Source of the DNA: Bacteroides sp.
GTDB taxonomy: Bacteria > Bacteroidota > Bacteroidia > Bacteroidales > Bacteroidaceae
Direction of reading: 5' to 3'
DNA: 37,373 nt
Assembly: GCA_019412865.1 (NCBI GenBank)
Contig: DXOJ01000235.1
Location: 1 to 37,373, forward strand
This document shows, piece by piece, positions 9,556 to 21,600 of this stretch (position 1 is its first letter; every line of letters starts with the position of its first letter). The position numbers were made by a program, and so were the translations under genes. The notes beneath the pieces were generated by a model. It did no database searches, was not told the origin of the DNA, and was given only the letters and a program-made list of their open reading frames with translations.

Positions 9556-9603
9556 GTTACATCATCGTTTACGTATGTTACAAAAACTTGTTGTAATGTT
9601 ACA
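9556..9603 (-). promoter_or_regulatory. Triple GTTACA operator, 21-bp phased (esterase promoter)
   Basis: GTTACA occurs on the plus strand at 9556, 9577 and 9598, exactly 21 bp apart (two helical turns). The same three-site array with the same spacing and orientation occurs at 18471-18518 upstream of susC. It probably binds the AraC-type domain of the PUL regulator. Confidence 0.75.
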
Positions 9604-9652
9604 TTCAAGCTGAAACCACCGATGAACAGGAGGAAAACGAAAGTTTTAGAAA

Positions 9653-9716
9653 GAGCGGATTACAGTAGTTATTGTTATTCATTCGATCCGCTCCAGGATG
9701 ATAACAACTACTGTAA
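9653..9716. repeat. Pseudoknot-capable inverted repeats
   Basis: Stem 1 pairs TTACAGTAGTT (9660-9670) with AACTACTGTAA (9706-9716) and continues as GTTAT (9674-9678) with ATAAC (9701-9705) past a 3-nt bulge. Stem 2 pairs GAGCGGAT (9653-9660), directly beside stem 1, with ATCCGCTC (9686-9693) inside the stem 1 loop. That is the order of an H-type pseudoknot, or two competing hairpins. It lies 37 bases past the GH10 stop. Confidence 0.65.
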
Positions 9717-9753
9717 CCCTCACTCTCCCCCTCTTTAATTATTATAAAATCAT

Positions 9754-11976
9754 TTATTCCAAATCTCCGGTAAAGTCTTCGCTGACATCCTTACCAGCCA
9801 AACCATCGGCTACTCCCTTATAAGCATGTTTACGTGCATAATTAGCATCCCAAAGGTTCGGAGCGTCATTCGGTATCCAATTCACATGTTCTTTTTCATT
9901 GTCCGATACTCCCCAGATGGTAATACCATATTGTTTATCCACCGGAATATACTTCTTGTACATATCAATAACATACTGATACATTTCTGCCTGTTGTGCC
10001 AGATTTTCAGTAGTAGGCGACGAGGTGTTAACCTTAATATCCAACTCGGATACTTTAATCAACTTGCCGGTAGCACCCAGTTTCTGGAACATTTGAGCAA
10101 TATTGTCTTTATTGGAATCAATAGCAATATGCATTTGTGTACCAATACCATCCACTATGGCCCCTTTGCTTTCGATGTATTCCACATATTTAATCAGACC
10201 GTCACACTTATTGAGGTTATATTCCAGATTATAATCATTGATGAATAGTTTATCATCCGGATTTCCATACTGACGGGCAAGTTTGAAAGCTTCTACTGCA
10301 TAGTCTTTCGGAGTCAGGAAATAATCTTGCCAGTAGAATTCATCAGAAGCCAGATCAGTTTTGCCTTTACCAGTCTTAATGTCTGATGTTTTTCCGTCAT
10401 CCATTGGTTCATTGACTACGTCCCATGCATGAACATAAGGTTTGCAATGGGTAACCATCTTTGAAATCCAGTCTTCCATAGCATCTCTGATAATCTCGGC
10501 TTTTTCTTCGTCGGTCTTCTCAATGATAGTAGGACCGGAAGCGCGAGTGACTGCACGTGTCTCCACCACTTTCTCCGACAATACGATATTATCTATATAA
10601 TAATCGCCTGCACTAACTCCGAAATTGATACAGAATCGATTCATATCCTCTTTAGACACTGTAAATTCTTTCTTAAATTCTGTCCAAGTCGTACTCACAT
10701 TTCCATCTACATAGCATTCACCTGCATAACTCGTTGAGTTCTGAATTTGAATTTGGAAAGTAGTTGAGACACTTGCTTTAATCATAGCAGAGAACTCATA
10801 GGTCTTGCCGACTTCCAAAGGAGTATCAAAGCCATATCCAGCCTGTGCCTTATATGCATTGCCCGCCCCTCCGTCAACAGAACTAGTCAGCTTCATCGAA
10901 TATGAACTTCCATATCCTTCACCTTCTTCCGAAATCGCGGCTTTTCCACTACTCCAAGCTCCCCAAGGAGTAATAGCTTTGCTTTCAAAATCTCCGTTAG
11001 AAATCAGATTAACCACAGTAGGATCGGCATCTTTGTCTGTCACAACAATATTATCTACATAATAAGTCACATCCGGCAAATAACCAAATTCAAATGCAAT
11101 CTGAAATGTAGTACTAACAAAATCATTCACTGTGATCTTCACCTGCTGCCATTGAGACGTTGTCTCAAAAGCTTCCGTCCAACTGCCACCTGTAGCATAC
11201 CAGTCTTTATATGGATAATTATTTCCTAACCCAGCGAAAGTCAACCGGGCTTTACCAGCTTTATCCGAACGGACAAAAAATGAAATTTCATAATTATGCC
11301 CACTTACTGCTGAAATGTCAGGAGTATATAATTGCACAGAATGAGCAGCCGTTACAGAAGATCCTACTGTAAATTTCAATGCTTTGGAAGTAGTTGTCAG
11401 TCCTTCCCCTTCCACAATGGACATCGCATCACTTCCATTTTTACGATTCCAGCCATCAAAGGTTCCATCTTCAATGCCTGACAGATCCAACAAATTACTG
11501 CCCGCCGGTCCCGGAATAACTTCCGGTGCAATCAGACTATTCAGATAACTCGCATTCTGATTAGTGTGCCAAATCAGACAGTGTCCATAAATGCTTATAC
11601 CCGCTTCTGTAGTCTTTGTAAACAATTGATCTACCTTATCAAATTTCAAATTCCCTTTAGAATCGACCATAGGACCGTGCTTCATGGCATATCCTATCGT
11701 CAGATCATTAAAGTTCTCATTCACAATGGTAGTCGTTGTCTCGTCACCAAGATATTCATCCATCCCCACTCCGATACCCAACTTAAAGTTGGGATCGGAT
11801 AAATATTCTTTCAACGGCTTGTAACGGGAAATCTTTTCAGCCAACTGTAAAGGCAGTTCGGAAGAAGTAACCGCTCCATGTGTAGGGTCTTTATACCACT
11901 CCATCTTATTATCGTCACACGATGTCAATATCAGCACCGACAAGGCAACAAACGGAAGCATATTTCTGTATTTCAT
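9754..11976 (-). CDS. Surface GH10 xylanase lipoprotein with tandem CBM insertion
   Basis: In this 740-aa protein the catalytic barrel is split. The N-terminal GH10 part (about 45-160, with GHCLIWHTNQN) is followed by two jelly-roll modules of the CBM4/22 type (about 165-320 and 320-480, each ending YY(V/I)DNIV). The barrel then resumes (about 490-725) with acid/base Glu523 (DVVNEPMDD) and nucleophile Glu644 (KVSELDIKV). The lipobox is LTSC with Cys20, followed by DDNK, an acidic stretch like the Bacteroides surface-export signal. It should make the first cuts in xylan on the cell surface. A CBM-in-GH10 arrangement is known from other Bacteroidetes xylanases. It lies 24 bases after the glycan-binding protein gene. 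Confidence 0.93.
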   Translation of the reverse strand: MKYRNMLPFVALSVLILTSCDDNKMEWYKDPTHGAVTSSELPLQLAEKISRYKPLKEYLSDPNFKLGIGVGMDEYLGDETTTTIVNENFNDLTIGYAMKHGPMVDSKGNLKFDKVDQLFTKTTEAGISIYGHCLIWHTNQNASYLNSLIAPEVIPGPAGSNLLDLSGIEDGTFDGWNRKNGSDAMSIVEGEGLTTTSKALKFTVGSSVTAAHSVQLYTPDISAVSGHNYEISFFVRSDKAGKARLTFAGLGNNYPYKDWYATGGSWTEAFETTSQWQQVKITVNDFVSTTFQIAFEFGYLPDVTYYVDNIVVTDKDADPTVVNLISNGDFESKAITPWGAWSSGKAAISEEGEGYGSSYSMKLTSSVDGGAGNAYKAQAGYGFDTPLEVGKTYEFSAMIKASVSTTFQIQIQNSTSYAGECYVDGNVSTTWTEFKKEFTVSKEDMNRFCINFGVSAGDYYIDNIVLSEKVVETRAVTRASGPTIIEKTDEEKAEIIRDAMEDWISKMVTHCKPYVHAWDVVNEPMDDGKTSDIKTGKGKTDLASDEFYWQDYFLTPKDYAVEAFKLARQYGNPDDKLFINDYNLEYNLNKCDGLIKYVEYIESKGAIVDGIGTQMHIAIDSNKDNIAQMFQKLGATGKLIKVSELDIKVNTSSPTTENLAQQAEMYQYVIDMYKKYIPVDKQYGITIWGVSDNEKEHVNWIPNDAPNLWDANYARKHAYKGVADGLAGKDVSEDFTGDLE

Positions 11977-12000
11977 AATCTTTTCAATTTAAAGTCATTA

Positions 12001-15065
<3,065 letters not shown>

Positions 15066-15084
15066 ATTTAGTCACTTTAAATGA

Positions 15085-18000
15085 TTAAAAGGTTAAATTC
15101 AGACCGAATGTATAAATTCGCGGAGAAGGATAACGATAGTTATCAAAGCCTGTAAGCAAAGCGTCCTGATTGGCAGAACCTATTTCCGGGTCCATCCCTT
15201 TGTATTTTGTGAATGTATATACATTCTGCAGGTTACAATAAAGTTTCAGATTCTGAATACCAATCGGTGCCAACCATTTACGCGGGAACGTATAGCCGAA
15301 AGAGATAGACTGAATACGCAGGAAAGAACCATCTTCCACAAAGCGGTCACTGAAACGATAATTGGAATCATCTGTCCCTTTGGCAATAGCCATACGGCAA
15401 GCATAAGGGTCACCGCCTACAATCTGTATATTCCGATAATCATCCGGACCATTCGGATCAATCAAAGCCAGTTGTGCATAATCCAACGCCGATTTCAGGA
15501 TATTATTATTGCCCCGTGGATTTTCAAGTTCACGACGCCCCCAGTTTACAACTTCATTTCCCACCGATCCGGTCAGGTTAATGCTCAAGTCGAAGCCTTT
15601 ATAAGAGAAAGAGTTACCGAAGCCGAAAGTAAAGTCCGGTTCAGGATTACCGATATAAGTACGGTCCTGTTCATTGATAACACCGTCTTTGTTTACATCT
15701 TCAAAAATATAATCACCAATCCAGATACTATTCTTGGAAATCGACATACCTTCAGGCAATGCTACCGGCTTAATTGCTCCGGAAGCATCTTTATAGTAAA
15801 AGTCAGTAGCCTTTTCAAAGCGGCCAATCACTTTATAACCATAAAACTGTCCGATAGGGTTTCCTACTGATGTACGTGTCAGTACGGTTATTGTTTCGCC
15901 TGTCTGATTACTCTTATCTATCAGGCTGGTTGCCGTATCCAGCGATTTTACTTTATTACGGTTCATAGAGAATACCACGTTACTTCTCCATTGAAATCCG
16001 CCTTTATCAATATTCACTGTATTTAAAGTCAACTCAAGTCCTTTATTCTCCAAAGAACCCACATTCTTCCAGGGTGCGGAAGTAGAGCCCTGACCTGAAG
16101 TTCCCACGTAAGCAGGAAGAGGCACTTGCAACAACAAATCATTTGTTTTCTTATAATAAATATCGGCTATCAATTCAATCCTGTTCTGGAAAAGATTAAT
16201 ATCAAGTCCCAGATTACTTGAATAAGTAGACTCCCATTTCAATTCGGGATTCGGAGTATTGCCAGCCAGCAATCCTGTTCCCCAAACGGTAGCAACAGAT
16301 GAATAAATGGCTTTATATGCATTATTAGGCACATTCTGATTACCTACAACACCCCATCCTAAACGCAATTTCAGATTATTAATAATATTGTTGTCTTTCA
16401 AAAAAGATTCATTGGAAACCTTCCAAGCCAAAGCAGCCGACGGGAACCATCCCCAACGATTATCTTTGTAGAATTTGGAAGAACCGTCGCGACGAAGAGT
16501 AAATGTCAACAGATATTTGTCATCGTATGAATAGAACAGACGGCCGAAATAAGATAAAATCGAACTTTCTCCACTATTACCATTATTCTTGGCTGTTGCG
16601 GCATCTCCCAATGTCAGGTCGGTTGCAGCATTGGACAAATATCCCATACGGCTTCCCATCAGATATTCCCATTTGCTCTCCTGCATTTCCTGGCCAATCA
16701 TTGCATTCACATTGTGCACTCCAAAAGTTTTCATGTAATTCACGATATTTCTCCAACTCCAGAACTTATTATATGATTTGGAGAAAGTCCCCTGACGGTC
16801 CGTATTTTCAATCGCACCAAAAGTATATGAGGGATCAAATTTATAAGTATTAGTTACCCCATAATCGAAAGACAATTCCGTTTTAAACGTCAGTCCGTCA
16901 ATGATAGTAGCTTCAGCATAGGTGTTTGCCCGAATACCCATTTTCTCGTTGCGGTTATCCTTAATCATGGCAAGACCCACCGGATTCGTTTGTACCCATT
17001 CGTCCGTATCCGGTCCGTCAAATGTGCCTTCAGCATTACGAACAGCCACACTCGGACTCTGCAATAAAGCAGTTCTAATCAACGACTCGTCAGATACAGT
17101 CAATTTCTGACGGGAATTACTAAACGCAAAGTTAATACCCATTTTTAAATAGCTCTTCACCTGGGCATCAAAACTACCTCGTAAGTTCAGACGCCTGAAC
17201 CCTGAACCAACAGCAATACCATCCTGATTGAGGTAACCTGCTCCCAATGCATAGTTACTTTTATCAGTACCTCCGGTCACAGAAAGATTATGACTGGTCA
17301 TCATAGCTTTAGAGAACATCTCATCCTGCCAGTCTGTACCCTCACCTAGTAAATCCGGACGAACAAAGTTATTATCCTTGTTCACTATTCCCCAATCATT
17401 TCCCGAATAGTCTTTTCCTGAACGAACATTCTTATGCTCCGCATATTCACGCAGATTCAGCATATCCAGTTTTTTAGGCATTTCCTGCCATCCTATATAT
17501 CCGTCATAAGTTATTTGCGCCTCACCCTTCTGTCCACGTTTGGTAGTAATCATAATCACACCGTTTGCAGCTCGCGCACCATAAATAGCAGTGGCGGAAG
17601 CATCCTTTAATACGTCCATAGAGACGATGTCCGAAGGATTGATAGATGCCAGTGCATTATCACTTCCCGAACCTGTGGAACCGTCGATGATAACACCGTC
17701 AATGACAAAGATAGGTTCATTGGAGGCATTCAAAGAGTTGATACCACGAATACGGATGGAAGAACTACCACCGGGCATACCGCTATTAGCCTGTACCTGC
17801 ACACCAGCAGCACGTCCTTGCAGTACCTGGTCAACGGAAGTCACTACAGATTTCTTAATGGCTTCATCGTTGACCGATACAACAGAACCGGTCAGGTCAC
17901 TACGTTTCATCTGACCATATCCAACTACAACTACTTCGTCTAATACTTTTGCATCTTCTTTGAGGGTAATATCAAACTGCTTTTTCCCGGCTACAGGAAT

Positions 18001-18258
18001 CGTTTGTGTCTGATATCCGATAAAAGAAATCTTCAAGCTACCTTTGGCTGATACATTCAACTTAAAATTACCATCCAAATCGGTAACTATACCATTGGTA
18101 GTGCCAGCTTCTACTACACTGGCTCCGATAATCGGTTCGCCCGATGCATCTTTGACCATCCCCGTCACGGAAACAGTCTGTGCCAATACCCATACAGGGA
18201 AGAGGCAGAAAAGAATGATAAGACCTAACGGTCGAAAATAATGATTTGTGCTTTCCAT
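15085..18258 (-). CDS. SusC-like TonB-dependent outer-membrane transporter
   Basis: The 1057-aa protein imports large xylo-oligosaccharides using TonB energy. A signal peptide (about 1-26, cleavage after VLA) leads to a carboxypeptidase-D-like regulatory domain (about 28-105), a TonB box near LDEVVVVGYG, a plug domain (SVDQVLQGRAAGVQV, SIRIRGINSLNASNEPIFVIDG) and a 22-strand barrel ending in FGLNLTF. Length and order are normal for SusC. There is no N-terminal extension for an anti-sigma factor, so control falls to the divergent hybrid regulator. It is the first gene of the operon and has a predicted leader of about 145 nt. Confidence 0.96.
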   Translation of the reverse strand: MESTNHYFRPLGLIILFCLFPVWVLAQTVSVTGMVKDASGEPIIGASVVEAGTTNGIVTDLDGNFKLNVSAKGSLKISFIGYQTQTIPVAGKKQFDITLKEDAKVLDEVVVVGYGQMKRSDLTGSVVSVNDEAIKKSVVTSVDQVLQGRAAGVQVQANSGMPGGSSSIRIRGINSLNASNEPIFVIDGVIIDGSTGSGSDNALASINPSDIVSMDVLKDASATAIYGARAANGVIMITTKRGQKGEAQITYDGYIGWQEMPKKLDMLNLREYAEHKNVRSGKDYSGNDWGIVNKDNNFVRPDLLGEGTDWQDEMFSKAMMTSHNLSVTGGTDKSNYALGAGYLNQDGIAVGSGFRRLNLRGSFDAQVKSYLKMGINFAFSNSRQKLTVSDESLIRTALLQSPSVAVRNAEGTFDGPDTDEWVQTNPVGLAMIKDNRNEKMGIRANTYAEATIIDGLTFKTELSFDYGVTNTYKFDPSYTFGAIENTDRQGTFSKSYNKFWSWRNIVNYMKTFGVHNVNAMIGQEMQESKWEYLMGSRMGYLSNAATDLTLGDAATAKNNGNSGESSILSYFGRLFYSYDDKYLLTFTLRRDGSSKFYKDNRWGWFPSAALAWKVSNESFLKDNNIINNLKLRLGWGVVGNQNVPNNAYKAIYSSVATVWGTGLLAGNTPNPELKWESTYSSNLGLDINLFQNRIELIADIYYKKTNDLLLQVPLPAYVGTSGQGSTSAPWKNVGSLENKGLELTLNTVNIDKGGFQWRSNVVFSMNRNKVKSLDTATSLIDKSNQTGETITVLTRTSVGNPIGQFYGYKVIGRFEKATDFYYKDASGAIKPVALPEGMSISKNSIWIGDYIFEDVNKDGVINEQDRTYIGNPEPDFTFGFGNSFSYKGFDLSINLTGSVGNEVVNWGRRELENPRGNNNILKSALDYAQLALIDPNGPDDYRNIQIVGGDPYACRMAIAKGTDDSNYRFSDRFVEDGSFLRIQSISFGYTFPRKWLAPIGIQNLKLYCNLQNVYTFTKYKGMDPEIGSANQDALLTGFDNYRYPSPRIYTFGLNLTF

Positions 18259-18409
18259 AAAATCATTTTTTTAATTAATAATGATAGTGGTTAATCCAAG
18301 TTATAGGTTTTTCTCTTCTTATTTATAATAAGGAATAGAGTAAGGAATTCATGTTTCCATAAGCAGTTATTATTTTAAGGTGTCCGACAATTCATTTTTT
18401 TTGTTAATG

Positions 18410-18417
18410 CAAATTTA
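18410..18417 (-). promoter_or_regulatory. -7 box of the susC operon
   Basis: The minus strand reads TAAATTTG, matching TAnnTTTG. The transcript start is expected near 18403, giving a leader of about 145 nt. The -33 region lacks TTTG, in keeping with activator dependence. Confidence 0.7.
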
Positions 18418-18470
18418 TGGATAATATATCAAGCATAGGTGGAGATTTTGTTTCAAGCAATTGACAGGCG

Positions 18471-18518
18471 GTTACATACACTTGCATGTACGTTACAAGC
18501 TATTGCACACCCGTTACA
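18471..18518 (-). promoter_or_regulatory. Triple GTTACA operator, 21-bp phased (susC promoter)
   Basis: GTTACA occurs at 18471, 18492 and 18513, exactly 21 bp apart. Two of the repeats also carry TTGCA eleven bases in (GTTACA-N5-TTGCA), which could be the second half-site of an AraC-type domain. The array lies 54 bp from the -7 box and matches the one at 9556-9603. Confidence 0.75.
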
Positions 18519-18553
18519 TACCCCTCCCAGAAGCATCCCTAAAGGGTTTGCAC

Positions 18554-18580
18554 GTAACATCAGTAAAAGGAAAAGTAACA
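18554..18580 (+). promoter_or_regulatory. Inverted GTAAC pair facing the regulator gene
   Basis: GTAACA occurs on the plus strand at 18554 and 18575, again 21 bp apart, so the core is inverted relative to the susC-side array. The second site lies about 30 bp before the regulator's -7 box, a place suited to autoregulation. Confidence 0.5.
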
Positions 18581-18608
18581 AAGCTAATGCTATTTTAATT
18601 TAATATAG

Positions 18609-18616
18609 TATCTTTG
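18609..18616 (+). promoter_or_regulatory. -7 box of the hybrid regulator gene
   Basis: The sequence TATCTTTG matches TAnnTTTG. The expected start near 18623 gives a leader of about 30 nt. Confidence 0.6.
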
Positions 18617-18653
18617 TCTATATAAAAAGCACCAATAAACCCTGCTTATATTA

Positions 18654-21600
18654 ATGAGTATGAAAGCACAAATCCTATTCCTTTTTTCCATATACTGTTT
18701 CCTGATAGGAAGCACTCCTGTTATGAAAGCACAGACCGGCAAATTCTATTCAACAGACAAAGAACTTTCCAACAGTCTGATCAATGCCGTATATCAGGAC
18801 CGGAAAGGATTTATCTGGATAGCTACCGAAAACGGACTTAATAAATTCGACGGGACACGTTTCTCGATCTATCGACATAATGCTACGGATAGCACCAGTT
18901 TGAAAAACAACTATGTACGGACATTATTCGAAGACAGTCGCGGTAATTTCTGGATCGGATGCATCAATGGCTTACAGCGATATGACCGCGCCACAGACAA
19001 CTTTCACGAATTATTCATCTCTCGGAAAGACGGACGAAAGAATCCTCATATCACTTCCATTATTGAACGCCGGAACGGAGATCTTTGGATAGCAACTTCC
19101 GGACAAGGCGCCATATCCCTAAAAAAGAACAGCAATCCCGCCTCCTTCCATATCGAAACCGAACTGACAGACCGGATAGGTAGTAACTACCTGAATGTCA
19201 TTTTCGAAGATTCCCGGCAAAATTTATGGATTGCTACAGAAGAAAAAGGACTTTACCGTTATTCTCCGGAAAATAAAGAGCTTAAAAGCTATAAAGCACC
19301 TTATCATATAGCAGGTGATGACGTTTCTGCCATTTGTGAGGATGCACACGGACAAATTTTCGTAGGAACCTTGACAAAAGGTCTTTTCAGACTATCATCC
19401 CGGCAGGAAGGAAACTTCGAACCTGTCCTCTACCAAAACCGGATGAATTTGAATATCCGGACTCTCATCATTGATACCCGTGGAAAACTTATCATAGGAA
19501 CAGACGGTGAAGGAGTAAAAGAATATCAGCCTCAACAAGATATTATTGTGGACAGTGAGATTAATGCGGATCCCTTTGACTTCTCCAAATCCAAGGTTCA
19601 CTCGTTAATCGAAGATAAAGATCACAATTTATGGCTGGGCATTTTTCAGAAAGGTTTGATACTAGTGCCCGGCATTTCAAATAAGTTCGACTACTACGGC
19701 TACAAATCAATACACAACAACACCATTGGTTCCAGCTGTGTTATGGCTATTCATACAGATGAACAAGCTACAATCTGGATAGGTACGGATAACGACGGAT
19801 TATATGCCATAAACGATCAGGGAAAACAATTACGCCATTACACCCATCAGGCAGGTAATCCCCAATCTGTCCCCGGCACTATCCTATGTCTCTATGAAGA
19901 TTCCAATCAGGAACTTTGGCTAGGATCTTACTTCGATGGTCTGGCACGGATGAACAAACAAACCGGAACATGTCAAGATGCCACCTCGCTTTTACAAGGA
20001 AATCTTAACGCAGGCAAGCCCAAAGTTTCCTGCATCATTGAAGACAAAAACAAGAATCTCTGGGTGGGTACTTATGGTTCGGGCTTATACAAAATCAATT
20101 TACCAACTCAACATGTCACCTATTACGAATCTACCCGCAACGAAAACGATGACTGGAGCATCAACCGACTTCCAAACGATTGGATCAGCTACCTACTGGA
20201 AGATAGAGAGGGAATGATATGGATCGGCACTTATAAAGGTCTGGCCGTACTCAATCCTCAAACGGACAATTTTATCAATTATAAAAAGCAAAACAATCTC
20301 CTCCCCGGGTATGTCGTTTACAGTTTATTGGAAAGTAGTAATGGAGAGATCTGGGCTGGTACTTCCGAAGGATTGGTCTGCCTGAATAAAGACAGACTAA
20401 CACCTGTACTTTTCACTACTGCCGATGGACTCCCCAGTGATATTATTTGCGGCCTGGCTGAAGACGAGAAAAAAAATATATGGATCAGTACCCATCAGGG
20501 AATCTCCAAACTGAATCCTCCGGAAAAGAAGTTTATCAACTATTATGCAGGCGACGGTCTGCAAGGAAATGAGTTTACGCGCACTGCTGTATTTAAAGAT
20601 AAACGCGGCAAGATATTTTTTGGAGGTACCAATGGAGTAACAGCTTTCTACCCCCAGGATATCACCGAAATCAAAAAAGAAATGAATGTATTGATTACCG
20701 GCTTTCACGTTGCTAACCGCCCTGTGAAAAAAGGGGATAAATCCGGCAACAATGTCATCACTGATACTGCTGTCATGGATACCGAGCAATTTACACTGGC
20801 ATATAATGAAAATACATTCAGCATTGATTTTTCTGTTTTGGAATTCAGCAATCCCGACCGGATTAGTTATCAATATAAGATAAAAGAATTAGGCGATGAA
20901 TGGATCAGTACGCAACCGGGAACAAACCGGGTGACTTATAGCAGTCTGAAACCGGGGAAATACACTTTCTCCGTACAGGCACGCGACCATAATAATTTCT
21001 CTAATATCCGCACAGTTACTATTGCCATCACTCCACCCTGGTACCAGACCTGGTGGGCAAAAGTAATCTGGGGATGTCTCGGAGCATTACTAATCTATGC
21101 TCTTACCATGTATATTCTGTCACGTATCCGCCACCGGCAAGAAGTGATGCGACAAAAACACATGGAACAGATTAACGAAGCCAAATTACAATTCTTCATT
21201 AATATCTCACATGAAATACGTACCCCGATGACTTTTATCATCAGCCCGTTAGAGAAACTGTTAGCCGAACATTCCGAGAAACAACCGGTTTATCTCATGA
21301 TTTACCGGAATGCCCAACGTATTCTACGTCTGATCAATCAACTGATGGACATACGAAAACTGGACAAAGGACAAATGCATCTGAAATTCCGGGAAACAGA
21401 CATCGTAGGATTTATCAATGACTTGATGCAAACATTCAATTATCAAGCGCAAAAAAAGAACATCACATTTACTTTCGAAAAAGAACTGGAAGGTGCTGAT
21501 TCTCTGAAAGTATGGATTGATCTAAATAACTTTGACAAAGTATTGATGAATGTCCTTTCCAATGCTTTCAAATATACACATGAGGGAGGAAATATCGAAG

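Larger units (their letters stand above)
9422..9753. other. 332-bp intergenic regulatory region inside the PUL
   Basis: This gap between the surface GH10 gene and the esterase gene has no credible coding sequence. From the GH10 side it holds a pseudoknot-capable inverted repeat (9653-9716), then three phased GTTACA sites (9556-9603), then a -7 box (9496-9503) and a leader of about 68 nt. It therefore probably starts a second transcript inside the PUL. Confidence 0.75.
18259..18653. other. 395-bp divergent control region of susC and the regulator
   Basis: There is no coding sequence here. In order it holds the AT-rich susC leader, the susC -7 box (18410-18417), three phased GTTACA sites (18471-18518), two inverted GTAAC sites (18554-18580) and the regulator's -7 box (18609-18616). 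Confidence 0.8.
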
